Part shown: piece by piece, positions 8,323 through 18,729 of the stretch | How positions within the stretch are numbered: the first letter of the stretch is position 1 | Layout: each line of letters begins with the position of its first letter | NCBI GenBank assembly: GCA_009911185.1 | Contig: QXWW01000034.1 | Coordinates: 1 to 48,448 of the forward strand | Direction: 5' to 3' | DNA length: 48,448 nt | Source of the DNA: Lachnospiraceae bacterium | GTDB lineage: Bacteria; Bacillota; Clostridia; Lachnospirales; Lachnospiraceae | The notes under the pieces: generated by a model | What the model was told of the DNA's origin: nothing | Seen by the model: only the letters and a program-made list of their open reading frames with translations | Database searches by the model: none | Translations under genes and position numbers: made by a program

Positions 8323-9051
8323 ATGTCAGGACATTCTAAATTTGCAAATATTAAACATAAAAAAGAAAAAAACGATGCGGCCAAAGGTAAGATTTTTACG
8401 ATTATCGGGCGCGAAATTGCGGTTGCGGTGAAAGAAGGCGGTCCGGACCCAAACAATAACAGCAGGCTTCGGGACGTAATTGCCAAGGCGAAGGCCAATA
8501 ATATGCCCAACGATACGATTGAGCGCGGGATCAAAAAAGCCGCGGGAGACGCCAATTCAGTAAATTATGAGTTTGTATCCTATGAAGGCTACGGACCAAA
8601 CGGAACGGCGATTATTGTTGATGCGCTTACAGATAATAAGAACCGTACGGCGGCAAATGTCCGCAGCGCATTTACGAAGGGAAATGGCAATGTGGGGACG
8701 CCGGGCTGCGTATCTTATATGTTTGATAAAAAGGGGCAGATTATTATTGACCGGGAAGAATGTGAGATGGATCCGGATGACCTGATGATGACGGCCTTGG
8801 ACGCCGGAGCGGAAGATTTTTCTGAAGAGGAGGACAGCTATGAGGTTATCACCGATCCGGAGGTTTTCAGCGAAGTCCGCCAGAAGCTCGAGGACGCGGG
8901 AATAGCCATGGCGTCCGCAGAAGTGACGATGATTCCCCAGACCTGGGTGGAGCTGACAGACGAGACAGCCATCCGCAATTTGCAGAAAACTTTAGATTTA
9001 TTGGACGAGGATGACGACGTCCAGGCCGTGTACCATAATTGGGATGAATAA
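8323..9051 (+). CDS. yebC: YebC/PmpR-family protein (TACO1-like)
   Basis: A 242-residue YebC-family protein. Members were long annotated as transcriptional regulators and are now linked to translation, where they relieve ribosome stalling at difficult motifs. The diagnostic N-terminus [18 protein letters not shown] is present, as are the three-domain layout and the acidic C-terminal segment ([13 protein letters not shown]). Start ATG at 8323 after AGAGGAG; an in-frame ATG 32 codons upstream would add a Lys/Arg-rich extension not typical of the family. Transcription may continue from the CNNM gene (131-bp gap, no terminator seen). Confidence 0.93.
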   Translation: MSGHSKFANIKHKKEKNDAAKGKIFTIIGREIAVAVKEGGPDPNNNSRLRDVIAKAKANNMPNDTIERGIKKAAGDANSVNYEFVSYEGYGPNGTAIIVDALTDNKNRTAANVRSAFTKGNGNVGTPGCVSYMFDKKGQIIIDREECEMDPDDLMMTALDAGAEDFSEEEDSYEVITDPEVFSEVRQKLEDAGIAMASAEVTMIPQTWVELTDETAIRNLQKTLDLLDEDDDVQAVYHNWDE

Positions 9052-9212
9052 AAATACATAAAACCATGACAGTGGAAAAAGGTTTGGCTGAAATTTGATG
9101 GAAATAGCCCAAATTTTCCTAGCCTTATAGTTTTAGTTGTGTTAAAATTAGATACAAGAGTTTAGGAATGTCCATATCATTTCTGCATATACTACAATCA
9201 GGAGGAGATAAG

Positions 9213-10493
9213 ATGAGCGGCTATCAAATTGAAACAAAATGTATTCAGTCTGGCTGGCATCCCAAACGGGGAGAACCGAGAGTGCTTCCTGTTTATCAGA
9301 GTACTACTTTTAAATATGACACCAGCGAACAGATGGGACGGCTGTTTGATTTGGAGGACAGCGGATATTTTTATACCAGGCTGCAGAATCCCACGAATGA
9401 TGCGGTAGCACAAAAAATCTGTGAACTGGAAGGCGGTGTGGCGGCAATGCTTACTTCTTCCGGACAAGCTGCCAATTATTATGCTGTCTTTAATATCTGT
9501 GAAGCTGGAGATCATATGGTATGTTCCTCTGCCGTCTATGGAGGCACCTTCAATCTTTTCAGCGCTACGGTAAAGAAACAGGGTATTGAATGTACGTTCA
9601 TTGATCCGGACGCTTCGGAGGAAGAAATTGCAGCGGCGTTCCGTCCCAATACCAAGGCTCTTTTTGCAGAGAGTATTGCAAATCCGGCATTGGTAGTTTT
9701 GGATATTGAGAAATTCGCCAGAGTAGCGCACGACCATGGGGTGCCGCTGATTGTGGACAATACGTTTCCCACACCGATTAACTGCCGTCCCTTTGAGTGG
9801 GGAGCGGATATTGTTACTCATTCCACTACAAAATATATGGACGGACATGCTATGTGCGTGGGCGGATGTATTGTGGACAGCGGTAATTTTGACTGGGAGA
9901 AGTATGCGGAGAAATATCCGGGATTGACACAGCCGGATCCTACCTATCATGGGATTGTTTATACACAGAAGTTTGGCAAGGGCGCTTATATCACGAAAGC
10001 GACGGCGCAGATTATGAGGGATCTCGGTTCCATTCAATCTCCTCAGAACGCATTTTTGCTGAATGTAGGGCTGGAGACGTTGCATTTGCGTATGGCGCGC
10101 CATTGTGAGAATGCAGGGAAAGTTGCAGAGTTCCTTCATGCTCATGATAAGGTTGCCTGGGTGAATTATGCGGGTTTAAAAGACAATAAATATCATGCGC
10201 TTGCTGAGAAGTATATGCCTGCCGGAACCTGTGGCGTGATTTCCTTTGGACTGAAGGGCGGCAGGGAAGTGTCGGTGGGATTTATGGATAAGCTGAAGCT
10301 GATTGCAATTGTCACACATGTGGCGGATGCAAGAACCTGTGTGCTTCATCCAGCAAGCCATACTCATAGGCAGATGACGGATGAACAGCTGAAGGAAGCA
10401 GGCGTGGCGCCTGATTTGATCCGTCTTTCTGTGGGAATTGAGAATGCGGATGATATTATCGACGATTTGGCTCAGGCGTTGGAAAGCATATAA
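9213..10493 (+). CDS. metY: O-acetylhomoserine aminocarboxypropyltransferase (sulfhydrylase)
   Basis: PLP enzyme of the Cys/Met metabolism family that makes homocysteine from O-acetylhomoserine and sulfide. The PLP lysine is Lys207 in THSTTKYMDGH; TRLQNPTND and SSGQAA are family cofactor- and substrate-binding segments, and a C-terminal small domain contains HPASHTHRQM. The 426-residue length suits MetY, which is longer than MetB/MetC (about 380). Start ATG at 9213 follows AGGAGGAG. No SAM riboswitch or T-box is visible in the 160 bp upstream. Exact substrate choice (acetyl or succinyl) is inferred from length and general resemblance. Confidence 0.9.
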   Translation: MSGYQIETKCIQSGWHPKRGEPRVLPVYQSTTFKYDTSEQMGRLFDLEDSGYFYTRLQNPTNDAVAQKICELEGGVAAMLTSSGQAANYYAVFNICEAGDHMVCSSAVYGGTFNLFSATVKKQGIECTFIDPDASEEEIAAAFRPNTKALFAESIANPALVVLDIEKFARVAHDHGVPLIVDNTFPTPINCRPFEWGADIVTHSTTKYMDGHAMCVGGCIVDSGNFDWEKYAEKYPGLTQPDPTYHGIVYTQKFGKGAYITKATAQIMRDLGSIQSPQNAFLLNVGLETLHLRMARHCENAGKVAEFLHAHDKVAWVNYAGLKDNKYHALAEKYMPAGTCGVISFGLKGGREVSVGFMDKLKLIAIVTHVADARTCVLHPASHTHRQMTDEQLKEAGVAPDLIRLSVGIENADDIIDDLAQALESI

Positions 10494-10518
10494 AATTACG
10501 TTATGGAGGATGTAAAGT

Positions 10519-11973
10519 ATGAGAAAAATTCTGTTTGCAGCATCGGAATGCGTGCCTTTTATCAAAACAGGAGGATTGGCTGACGTATGCGGGGCATTGC
10601 CCAAAGAGTTTGATAAGAAAGAATGGGATATCCGGGTTGTGCTGCCCAATTACACTTGTATTCCGGAGCATTGGAGGAACCAGTTTGAGTATGTGACGCA
10701 TTTTTATATGAACTGTGGAAATTATATACAGAATAAATACGTCGGGATTCTGCAGTATAAAATGGATGGCATCACCTATTACTTTATTGACAATCAGGAG
10801 TACTTTGACTGTTTTCTGCCTTATGGAGATATCCGCTTTGATATTGAGAAATTTGTATTTTTTGATAAAGCAGTGCTTTCTATGCTGCCCTTGATTAATT
10901 TTCAGCCGCAGATTATCCATTGCCATGACTGGGAAACCGGTTTTATTCCGGTATATCTGAATACAGAGTTTCAGGGAGATATGTTCTTCTGGGGAATGAA
11001 ATCGATTATGACGATTCACAATCTGAAGTTCCAGGGCATCTGGGATGTAAAGACCATGAAAGGACTTACAGGGCTTCCGGCAAGCCTGTTTGTGCCAGAT
11101 AAACTTGAGTTTAAGAAAGATGCAAACATGTTAAAAGGCGGTCTGGTATATGCAGATTATATCACGACAGTAAGCGATACATATGCTCAGGAGATTCAGA
11201 CGGATTATTACGGCGAGGGACTGAACGGCCTTCTGGCGGCAAGACATATGGATATGCAGGGAATTGTCAACGGCATTGATTATGACGCGTATAATCCGGC
11301 GACAGATGAGAAGCTGTATGTAAATTATGACGCCTCCAGTTACCGCAAGAAGAAACCCATAAATAAAGAGAGACTTCAGCAGGAGCTGGGTCTTGCCGTC
11401 GATAAGAAGCGTTATATGATTGGCTTGATTTCCCGGCTTACAGACCAGAAAGGGCTGGATCTGATTAATTTCGTGATTGAACGGATTATTGACGATTATA
11501 CGCAGTTGGTGGTTATTGGAACCGGTGACCCGCAGTATGAGAATATGTTCCGTCATTTTGCCTGGAAATATCCGGACAAGATTTCTGCAAATATTTGTTA
11601 TTCGGATGATTTGGCGCATAAGCTTTATGGCGCGGCAGATGCGTTCCTGATGCCGTCGCGTTTTGAGCCGTGCGGTTTGACGCAGATGATTTCTTTCCGC
11701 TATGGAACAATTCCGATTGTCCGTGAGACTGGCGGACTGAAGGATACGGTACAGCCCTACAACGAATATGATAACGTGGGCGACGGCTTCTCTTTCAGTA
11801 ATTATAATGGCGAGGAGATGCTCAAGGTTATCAACTATTCGAAGCATATTTTCTTTGATAAGAAACGTCAGTGGAATCAGATGGTTGACCGCGCTATGGC
11901 GAACGATTATTCCTGGAATGCTTCTAAATTCCGTTATGAGGGGCTCTACAAATATTTAATGGGAGAGTGTTAA
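10519..11973 (+). CDS. glgA: Glycogen synthase (ADP-glucose type)
   Basis: GT5 glycosyltransferase that extends alpha-1,4-glucan from ADP-glucose. The N-terminal KTGGL ADP-glucose-binding motif is at residues 16-20 (FIKTGGLADV). The C-terminal GT-B domain has the retaining-enzyme motif SRFEPCGLTQM and ETGGLKDTV. At 484 residues it is full length. It starts 25 bp after metY with GGAGG upstream and may share its transcript. The other glycogen genes (glgB, C, D, P) are not in the window. Confidence 0.94.
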   Translation: MRKILFAASECVPFIKTGGLADVCGALPKEFDKKEWDIRVVLPNYTCIPEHWRNQFEYVTHFYMNCGNYIQNKYVGILQYKMDGITYYFIDNQEYFDCFLPYGDIRFDIEKFVFFDKAVLSMLPLINFQPQIIHCHDWETGFIPVYLNTEFQGDMFFWGMKSIMTIHNLKFQGIWDVKTMKGLTGLPASLFVPDKLEFKKDANMLKGGLVYADYITTVSDTYAQEIQTDYYGEGLNGLLAARHMDMQGIVNGIDYDAYNPATDEKLYVNYDASSYRKKKPINKERLQQELGLAVDKKRYMIGLISRLTDQKGLDLINFVIERIIDDYTQLVVIGTGDPQYENMFRHFAWKYPDKISANICYSDDLAHKLYGAADAFLMPSRFEPCGLTQMISFRYGTIPIVRETGGLKDTVQPYNEYDNVGDGFSFSNYNGEEMLKVINYSKHIFFDKKRQWNQMVDRAMANDYSWNASKFRYEGLYKYLMGEC

Positions 11974-12032
11974 AAATATTATGGCAGAGTAATCAGGATA
12001 ATTTTGCACAGTGCCTACATTTGTACAGAACT

Positions 12033-12053
12033 GCCATTTGGAGAGCAGATGGC
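12033..12053 (+). other. Hairpin downstream of glgA
   Basis: GCCATTTG (12033-12040) pairs with CAGATGGC (12046-12053) over a 5-nt loop, with one G-U pair. It lies 60 bp after glgA and has no clear U-tract, so it may protect the glgA mRNA 3' end or belong to a structured RNA spanning 11974-12309. The 583 bp between glgA and tepA hold no gene that I can support. Confidence 0.4.
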
Positions 12054-12266
12054 TATATGCTTATAAAAAGTTATGCGGTTTGTTGAGAGGATGAAAAAAG
12101 AAATCCGTTGTTAGCTTTACAAGGAACCGTCTTTAGCCAGTAGGTATGAGTATATAGGAAACGGACGATTTGCCTGGTACGGCAGATAGGTCAGGAACAG
12201 AATTTCGGTCGTTAATTTGTAAGAAATTGATGAAATAAATAATAGCGGCGGGAAACATTTACGGAA

Positions 12267-12309
12267 GGTGTAAAGTCTCTGGGAGATTATCAGGGCTTTA
12301 CGCCTTTTT
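12267..12309 (+). terminator. Rho-independent terminator
   Basis: GGTGTAAAGTC (12267-12277) pairs with GGCTTTACGCC (12294-12304) through 11 base pairs, two of them G-U, followed by T5 (12305-12309). It ends either the glgA transcript with a 290-nt 3' UTR or a separate small RNA encoded in 11974-12309. A weak copy of the TTCTATAG repeat starts 4 bp later. Confidence 0.8.
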
Positions 12310-12312
12310 AGG

Positions 12313-12374
12313 TTCTATAGAAAAAGGATGTGTATGCTTGCAGGCTGAAGTGCTGCCGCGTAGCTGCACGCGGC
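12313..12374. repeat. Possible degenerate copy of the post-terminator repeat plus GC hairpin
   Basis: The self-complementary TTCTATAGAA at 12313-12322 sits 4 bp after a terminator, as in the clearer copies at 28718 and 35972. GCCGCG (12355-12360) and CGCGGC (12369-12374) form a hairpin, and the following GCGCGGCAAAGTGCGCA resembles sequence at 36045-36062. Membership in the family is inferred. Confidence 0.35.
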
Positions 12375-12556
12375 GCGGCAAAGTGCGCAAACTGCTTCTC
12401 CAAGATTGGAAAGGGGTTAAAGTGTGCTGATTCCGTTATTTTCAGGAAGCTTTGGGGTTAACAGAGAATAATAATTTGCTGTTTCGGAATAAAATCCGCA
12501 CAAAATCCAGATACTAAATGAGAGTAAGAATGTCAAGGAAACAGAGAGGGTTTTGT

Positions 12557-13261
12557 ATGGAAAAAGATATGAATCAGCAGGAAAAAGAAAAAAATGAAAA
12601 TGAAGAAATTAAGGAAGTAGGGCAACTAACATTAGAACAGGGAGAGGGGAAGCACAAAATACATTTGATGTCCATTATTGGAGAAATCGAAGGGCACGAG
12701 ACGCTTTCGCCAAATGCCAAGACGACCAAATATGAACATATTCTGCCCAAACTCGCATCTATTGAAGATGATGGGAGCGTGGATGGAGTGATGCTCTTGC
12801 TAAATACCGTGGGCGGGGATGTGGAATCCGGCCTTGCCATTGCCGAGATGATAGCTTCTCTGAGCAAGCCCACCGTATCGCTCGTCCTTGGAGGAAGCCA
12901 TTCCATTGGGGTTCCCCTTGCGGTGTCTACCGATTATTCTTACATTGTTCCAACCGGAACTATGGTAATCCATCCGGTGCGCCTGAATGGCCTGGTGATT
13001 GGAGCGCCTCAGACTTATGATTACTTCCAGCAGATGCAGGACCGGATTACAGGTTTTGTGGCCGAGCATTGTTTTACATCACAGGAACGTCTGGAAAAAA
13101 TGATGATGAACACCAGTATGCTTACCAAGGATCTTGGAACCATTTTGGTCGGCAGACAGGCAGTTGAGGAGGGAATTATCAATGAAGTGGGCGGCATTGA
13201 CGAAGCTATGAAGAAACTGCACCAGATGATTGATGAAAATAAGCAAAATAACGAAATCTGA
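12557..13261 (+). CDS. tepA: TepA-type ClpP-class serine protease
   Basis: A 234-residue cytosolic ClpP-like protease related to B. subtilis TepA (YmfB), described as a translocation-enhancing protein and linked to spore protein turnover. The fold motif LLLNTVGGDVESGLAIAEMI, the nucleophile Ser116 in GGSHSIG and His139 in VIHPVRLNG match the ClpP catalytic layout; an Asp follows in the TKDLGTILVGRQAVEEGIINEVGG region. I chose the ATG at 12557 because GAGAGG sits 7 nt upstream; an in-frame ATG at 12518 would add 13 residues without a good Shine-Dalgarno. The downstream ftsK/spoIIIE gene reproduces the B. subtilis order. Confidence 0.88.
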   Translation: MEKDMNQQEKEKNENEEIKEVGQLTLEQGEGKHKIHLMSIIGEIEGHETLSPNAKTTKYEHILPKLASIEDDGSVDGVMLLLNTVGGDVESGLAIAEMIASLSKPTVSLVLGGSHSIGVPLAVSTDYSYIVPTGTMVIHPVRLNGLVIGAPQTYDYFQQMQDRITGFVAEHCFTSQERLEKMMMNTSMLTKDLGTILVGRQAVEEGIINEVGGIDEAMKKLHQMIDENKQNNEI

Positions 13262-13280
13262 AAACCGTGGGAAAGTGGTA

Positions 13281-13309
13281 ATGACATTTTCTGCTAATTG
13301 TGCTAAACT
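13281..13309 (+). promoter_or_regulatory. Possible promoter of ftsK/spoIIIE
   Basis: ATGACA at 13281-13286 and TAAACT at 13304-13309 are separated by 17 bp and resemble a sigma-A promoter at moderate quality. It would give a leader of about 75 nt. Read-through from tepA is also possible, since no terminator is visible between the two genes. Confidence 0.4.
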
Positions 13310-13388
13310 ATAAAGAGTGTGCTGTCTGAGAATAACACAGGAGCTGCACGGTGTGAGAAACAGGGCAGAGAATTTAGGAGGAAATGTT

Positions 13389-16076
13389 ATGGCATCAAGG
13401 CCTGAAAATACGAAAAATAAGAAAAGAAGCGGCAGATCTGGAAAGAATACTTCTTCCAGCCCGGAGGTATCCTTTGGCAGTGAAGTGGTTCTTCTGGTAA
13501 TTCTGGCGGTCTGCATCGTGCTGTTTATCAGTAATTTTGGGTTCGGCGGATTTCTGGGAGAGCGGGTAAGCGTAGTCAGTTTTGGACTATTTGGTATGAT
13601 GGCATATATTTTTCCAATTTGCTTTTTTATAGGCGCCGCTTTTTTTATATCTAACCGCGACAACAGAATTGCGATTGTAAAGCTGGCGGCAGGGATTTTA
13701 TTTGTGGCTTTTTTGTGTTTGTTTGTGGAGCTGGTGGCAGGTAACGGCGAGTATTCTGTCATAAAATCGTTTCAATATGCGGCAAAACACAGGAGCGGCG
13801 GAGGCGCTTTGGGAGGACTGCTTGCCAGCCTTATGTGTCCGGCAATTGGAACGGCCGGCACATATGTGGTGGATGTCATTGCGCTGATTATTTCCATGGT
13901 GCTTTTGACAGAACGTTCCTTCCTGGGAGGAGTCAGAAAAAGCAGCCGCAAAGTCTATAACTCGGCGAAAGAGGATGCCGCAAGGCGCAGGGAAGAACGT
14001 GAACAGCGACGTGAGGAACAGGAACTGTTGAGAGAAGAGCAGGCGTTAAGGCGCATGGATAAGAAAGTGGAAGGCGTAGCGTTCAATACCAGGATTCAGC
14101 CGGTTTCTTCCAGGCATTCTGATAATATCAGTGAATTAAAGCTGCCATTAGAGAACGAAAAAGCGGTGTCCCTGGATTCCGCACCAGTAAAAGAGGATCT
14201 GTTTACGGTAAAGGAGACGCCCGTCATAGAAGAACCCGTGGTGGTAGAGAAGATACATAGGAAGCCGAAAAAAAGCAAAAAAGCGGAGGAAAAAGGAGAA
14301 GAACCCGCACTGTCTGTTCAGGGAATATATGCGCAGACAGAAGAAGAGAACCTACATGCAGTGGAAGGAACACAGGAGTTTAACTTCCAGGAGCCGAAAG
14401 GCATGAGAAGTCTTGCCCATACAGAGGGGCCGCAGGAGCATACAGAATCTGTAGAACAAAAGATGCAGGAGCTTTCCGCATCACTTGGAAAAGATGTTCA
14501 GGCATTTTCCGTTCAGGACAGTATAGGAGATGAAGCAGAAATAAAACATACACAGGAAGCGCAATCCGTAGATTTATGTCCGGCGTCCCAGGGAATACTT
14601 CCCCAGGGAGTGCAGTACAGACTGCCGCCGGTTACGCTGCTAAAGCCGGGGGATCCTTCCAGAAAAGATAATCGGCAGCACCTCCATGAGACAGCGGTAC
14701 AATTACAGAATATTTTGAAAAATTTCGGTGTAAATGTGACCATAACCGATGTGAGCTGCGGACCGAGCGTCACCAGGTATGAGCTGCAGCCGGAACTTGG
14801 GGTTAAAGTCAGCAAAATTGTAAATCTTGCGGACGATATTAAACTGAATCTTGCGGCAGCGGATATTCGTATAGAAGCTCCTATTCCGGGGAAAGCGGCG
14901 GTGGGAATTGAGGTGCCGAATAAAGAAAATGTGATGGTGCGGTTCCGGGAAATGATTGAGTCGACCGACTTTCAGAAGCATCCATCCAGTATTTGCTTTA
15001 CTGCCGGAAAGGACATCGGCGGTCAGGTGGTAGTGGCCGACATTGCAAAAATGCCCCATCTTTTGATTGCGGGCGCTACTGGCTCCGGTAAATCTGTCTG
15101 TATTAATACTATTATCATGAGTATTTTATATAAGGCCAATCCAGAAGACGTAAAATTGATTCTTATTGATCCGAAAGTAGTGGAGCTGAGTGTATATAAT
15201 GGAATCCCTCATTTGTTTATTCCGGTGGTAACAGACCCCAAAAAGGCGGCCGGCGCCTTACACTGGGCAGTATCGGAAATGACGGACCGCTATCAGAAAT
15301 TTGCAGATTATCAGGTGCGCGATTTAAAAGGCTATAATCAGAAAGTGGCAGCTATTGAAGACGTGGAGGATGAAACCAAGCCAAAGAAGCTGCCTCAGAT
15401 CGTGATTGTGGTGGACGAGCTTGCGGATCTTATGATGGTAGCGCCGGGAGATGTGGAGGACGCCATCTGCCGACTTGCACAGCTTGCCAGGGCGGCGGGG
15501 ATACATTTGATTATAGCGACCCAGCGTCCGTCTGTGGATGTTATTACGGGACTTATCAAGGCAAATATGCCTTCCAGAATCGCCTTTTCCGTATCCTCCG
15601 GCGTGGATTCCAGAACGATTCTGGATATGAATGGTGCGGAGAAGTTACTGGGGAACGGAGATATGCTTTTTTATCCGCAGGGTTATCAGAAACCGCTCAG
15701 AGTCCAGGGGCCGTTCGTTTCCGATCAGGAGGTGGAAGCCGTGGTAGATTTCCTGAAAAAACAGAGTACGGTGGTCTATAATACAGAGATTGAAGAAAAG
15801 ATGAATACGGTTTCTATTTCCCAGGGAGGAACTGCTGGCGGCGGAGGCAGTGAGCGGGACGCTTATTTTGTGGAAGCAGGAAAATTTGTGATAGAAAAGG
15901 AAAAGGGCTCTATTGGTATGCTGCAGCGTATGTTTAAAATTGGCTTTAACCGGGCGGCAAGGATTATGGACCAGTTGGAGGAAGCTGGCGTGGTAGGGCC
16001 GGAAGAAGGGACAAAACCCAGAAAGATATTAATGTCTCTGGCCGAATTTGAAGAATATGTGGACGAGTACGTGTAG
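13389..16076 (+). CDS. ftsK: DNA translocase FtsK/SpoIIIE
   Basis: A septum-located, ATP-driven DNA pump that moves chromosomes during division and into the forespore. The 895 residues comprise an N-terminal four-helix membrane domain (about 27-185), a long charged low-complexity linker (about 190-420), the alpha/beta motor with Walker A GATGSGKS near residue 562 and Walker [11 protein letters not shown] near 675, and a C-terminal gamma winged helix ([20 protein letters not shown]… [13 protein letters not shown]) that reads KOPS/SRS sites. Start ATG at 13389 follows TAGGAGG; the GTG 24 codons upstream is rejected. Whether this copy is SpoIIIE proper or a vegetative FtsK cannot be settled here. 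Confidence 0.95.
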   Translation: MASRPENTKNKKRSGRSGKNTSSSPEVSFGSEVVLLVILAVCIVLFISNFGFGGFLGERVSVVSFGLFGMMAYIFPICFFIGAAFFISNRDNRIAIVKLAAGILFVAFLCLFVELVAGNGEYSVIKSFQYAAKHRSGGGALGGLLASLMCPAIGTAGTYVVDVIALIISMVLLTERSFLGGVRKSSRKVYNSAKEDAARRREEREQRREEQELLREEQALRRMDKKVEGVAFNTRIQPVSSRHSDNISELKLPLENEKAVSLDSAPVKEDLFTVKETPVIEEPVVVEKIHRKPKKSKKAEEKGEEPALSVQGIYAQTEEENLHAVEGTQEFNFQEPKGMRSLAHTEGPQEHTESVEQKMQELSASLGKDVQAFSVQDSIGDEAEIKHTQEAQSVDLCPASQGILPQGVQYRLPPVTLLKPGDPSRKDNRQHLHETAVQLQNILKNFGVNVTITDVSCGPSVTRYELQPELGVKVSKIVNLADDIKLNLAAADIRIEAPIPGKAAVGIEVPNKENVMVRFREMIESTDFQKHPSSICFTAGKDIGGQVVVADIAKMPHLLIAGATGSGKSVCINTIIMSILYKANPEDVKLILIDPKVVELSVYNGIPHLFIPVVTDPKKAAGALHWAVSEMTDRYQKFADYQVRDLKGYNQKVAAIEDVEDETKPKKLPQIVIVVDELADLMMVAPGDVEDAICRLAQLARAAGIHLIIATQRPSVDVITGLIKANMPSRIAFSVSSGVDSRTILDMNGAEKLLGNGDMLFYPQGYQKPLRVQGPFVSDQEVEAVVDFLKKQSTVVYNTEIEEKMNTVSISQGGTAGGGGSERDAYFVEAGKFVIEKEKGSIGMLQRMFKIGFNRAARIMDQLEEAGVVGPEEGTKPRKILMSLAEFEEYVDEYV

Positions 16077-16187
16077 ATTGTGTTATCATCAACCGTAATG
16101 AGACAGGGCGTTTATGTTTCCGGTATTTGTAAAAACGGGTAAATGTATAGGTACTGATTATAACAAAGCGAAAGCGGGAGGAAGAAG

Positions 16188-17858
16188 ATGAAGACAGATA
16201 TTCAGATTGCACAGGAAGCAGAAATGATGCACATCCGCGAGGTGGCCGCGCAGCTTGGAATTGAGGAAGATGAGCTGGAGCTGTATGGAAAGTATAAGGC
16301 CAAGCTCTCAGACGAGCTGATGGAGAAAGTAAAAGACCGCAAAGACGGCAAACTGATCCTGGTTACGGCAATCAATCCCACGCCGGCAGGAGAGGGCAAA
16401 ACTACCACCAGTGTGGGATTGGGAGAAGCTTTTGGAAAAATGGGAAAAAAGGCTGTACTGGCGCTGCGAGAGCCTTCCCTGGGTCCCTGTTTTGGCATCA
16501 AAGGCGGCGCTGCCGGCGGCGGTTATGCACAGGTGGTGCCCATGGAAGAGCTCAATCTTCATTTTACCGGAGACTTTCACGCCATCACTTCAGCCAATAA
16601 TCTGCTGGCCGCTTTGCTGGATAACCACATGCAACAGGGAAATGAATTAAACATTGATCCGCGCCAGGTGGTCTGGAAACGCTGTCTGGACATGAATGAC
16701 CGGGTGCTGCGTAATATTGTGGTAGGATTGGGCAGTAAAATGGACGGTATGGTGCGGGAAGATCATTTTGTGATAACCGTTGCGTCGGAGATTATGGCGG
16801 TATTATGTCTTGCAGACGATATGGCGGATTTGAAGAGCCGCCTGGGCAGAATGATTGTAGCGTATGATTTTGAAGGAAAACCGGTGACGGCAGATGATTT
16901 GAAGGCTACAGGAGCTATGGCGGCGCTTTTAAAAGATGCACTGAAACCCAATCTGATTCAGACATTGGAGCACACTCCCGCAATCGTCCATGGGGGGCCT
17001 TTTGCCAATATTGCGCATGGCTGCAACAGCGTCCGCGCTACAAAGACAGCGTTAAAGCTGGCGGATTATGTGGTAACAGAGGCGGGATTCGGCGCGGATT
17101 TGGGTGCGGAGAAATTTTTGGATATTAAGTGCCGGATGGCAGGCTTAAAACCAGACGCGGTGGTGCTGGTGGCAACCGTGCGTGCATTGAAATATAATGG
17201 AGGCGTACCCAAAGCAGAACTTTCCAATGAGAATCTGGAAGCTTTAAAAAAGGGAATTGTTAATCTGGAAAAACATATTGAGAATTTGCAGAAATATCAT
17301 GTGCCAGTAGTTGTCACCTTAAATTCTTTTATCACAGACACCGAAGCAGAGACCGCGTATGTAGAGCAGTTTTGCAGAGAAAAAGGATGTGAGTTTGCAC
17401 TCTCGCAAGTATGGGAAAAAGGCGGAGAAGGCGGGATTGCCCTGGCAAAACAGGTGTTGAAAACACTGGAGGAAAAGGAGAGCAGATTTGAGCCTCTTTA
17501 TGACAACAGCCTGTCCCTGACAGAAAAAATCGAGACAGTGGCCAGAGAAATTTATGGTGCGGACGGTGTGAGCTATGCTCCGGCTGCCTTAAAGGAGTTA
17601 AAGAGGATTGAAGAGCTGGGGATGGGTGAATTTCCGGTCTGTATGGCGAAGACACAGTATTCTCTGTCTGATGATCAGACAAAACTGGGACGTCCTTCTG
17701 GATTTACCGTGAATGTCAGGGAAGTATATGTTTCAGCGGGAGCTGGTTTTGTAGTTGCAGTTACCGGGGCTATTATGACAATGCCGGGGCTGGGTAAAAC
17801 CCCGGCGGCTTATGGAATAGATGTAAGTGATGAAGGAGTCATTACCGGCTTGTTTTAA
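16188..17858 (+). CDS. fhs: Formate-tetrahydrofolate ligase
   Basis: Makes 10-formyl-THF from formate, THF and ATP, the entry step of the one-carbon (Wood-Ljungdahl methyl) branch and of purine synthesis. The P-loop [10 protein letters not shown] is at residues 65-74; [24 protein letters not shown], typical of the family, follows. The 556-residue length is normal. ATG at 16188 after GGGAGGAAG. folD follows after 26 bp, forming a functional pair. No genes for the rest of the acetogenic pathway are in the window. Confidence 0.97.
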   Translation: MKTDIQIAQEAEMMHIREVAAQLGIEEDELELYGKYKAKLSDELMEKVKDRKDGKLILVTAINPTPAGEGKTTTSVGLGEAFGKMGKKAVLALREPSLGPCFGIKGGAAGGGYAQVVPMEELNLHFTGDFHAITSANNLLAALLDNHMQQGNELNIDPRQVVWKRCLDMNDRVLRNIVVGLGSKMDGMVREDHFVITVASEIMAVLCLADDMADLKSRLGRMIVAYDFEGKPVTADDLKATGAMAALLKDALKPNLIQTLEHTPAIVHGGPFANIAHGCNSVRATKTALKLADYVVTEAGFGADLGAEKFLDIKCRMAGLKPDAVVLVATVRALKYNGGVPKAELSNENLEALKKGIVNLEKHIENLQKYHVPVVVTLNSFITDTEAETAYVEQFCREKGCEFALSQVWEKGGEGGIALAKQVLKTLEEKESRFEPLYDNSLSLTEKIETVAREIYGADGVSYAPAALKELKRIEELGMGEFPVCMAKTQYSLSDDQTKLGRPSGFTVNVREVYVSAGAGFVVAVTGAIMTMPGLGKTPAAYGIDVSDEGVITGLF

Positions 17859-17884
17859 AAGTTGTGCAGAAAGGATGAAGAGTC

Positions 17885-18727
17885 ATGGCGGAAATCATTG
17901 ATGGAAAGAGGATATCTCAGCAGATTAAGGATGAGCTGAAAGAAAAGGCGGCGGCGTTGAAAGCTAAGGGAAAAACCGGAGCCCTGGCTGTGATTCAGGT
18001 GGGAGCAGATCCGGCTTCCTGTGTGTATGTACGGAATAAGAAAAATGCCTGCGCCTATATTGGAATTGAATCTCTGGCATATGAGCTGCCGGAGGAAACC
18101 ACAGAGGAGAAGCTGCTGGAACTGATTGCCGAATTAAATGGAAGACAGGAAGTTAAGGGGATTTTGGTGCAGCTTCCGCTTCCGCAGCATATCTGTGAGG
18201 ATAAGATTATTCAGGCAATCAGTCCTGACAAAGATGTGGATGGATTTCATCCGCAAAGCGTAGGAGCCATGACGATCGGAGCGCCTGGCTTTTTGCCGTG
18301 CACGCCCGCGGGGATTATTCAGCTTTTAAAACGTTCCGGTGTAGAGATTGCCGGAAAGCATTGTGTGATTATCGGCAGAAGCAATATTGTGGGAAAGCCC
18401 ATGGCGCTTTTGATGCTTCGGGAAAATGCAACCGTGACGGTGGCTCATTCGAAGACAAGAAATCTTGCCAAGCTTTGCAGACAGGCAGACATTCTCATTG
18501 TTGCCATAGGAAAACCACAGTTTATCGGCGCCGAATATATAAAAGAAGGAGCGGTAGTTATTGACGTGGGAATCCATCGTAATGAAAATAACAAATTATG
18601 CGGGGACGTAAAATTTGAAGAAGCGAAACAGGCGGCGTCTGCAATTACGCCTGTGCCAGGCGGGGTAGGGCCGATGACTATCGCCATGCTGATGAGTAAC
18701 TGCGTGCAGAGTATAGAAGAGGGATAG
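17885..18727 (+). CDS. folD: Methylene-THF dehydrogenase/methenyl-THF cyclohydrolase
   Basis: Bifunctional enzyme that interconverts 5,10-methylene-THF and 10-formyl-THF through NADP-dependent oxidation and hydrolysis. The Tyr48/Lys52 pair in YVRNKKNAC corresponds to the catalytic pair of FolD, and PDKDVDGFHP and GGVGPMTIAML are the two family signatures. At 280 residues it is full length. It acts directly on the product of the upstream ligase. The next gene starts 2 bp after the stop, so the three genes probably form one transcript. Confidence 0.96.
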   Translation: MAEIIDGKRISQQIKDELKEKAAALKAKGKTGALAVIQVGADPASCVYVRNKKNACAYIGIESLAYELPEETTEEKLLELIAELNGRQEVKGILVQLPLPQHICEDKIIQAISPDKDVDGFHPQSVGAMTIGAPGFLPCTPAGIIQLLKRSGVEIAGKHCVIIGRSNIVGKPMALLMLRENATVTVAHSKTRNLAKLCRQADILIVAIGKPQFIGAEYIKEGAVVIDVGIHRNENNKLCGDVKFEEAKQAASAITPVPGGVGPMTIAMLMSNCVQSIEEG

Positions 18728-18729
18728 GG

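Noticed and set aside
9052-9212. SAM riboswitch or T-box ahead of the O-acetylhomoserine sulfhydrylase
   Set aside because: No terminator hairpin and no conserved riboswitch core are visible in 160 bp.
12518-12556. Longer start for tepA at 12518
   Set aside because: It lacks a Shine-Dalgarno; the ATG at 12557 has GAGAGG at good spacing.
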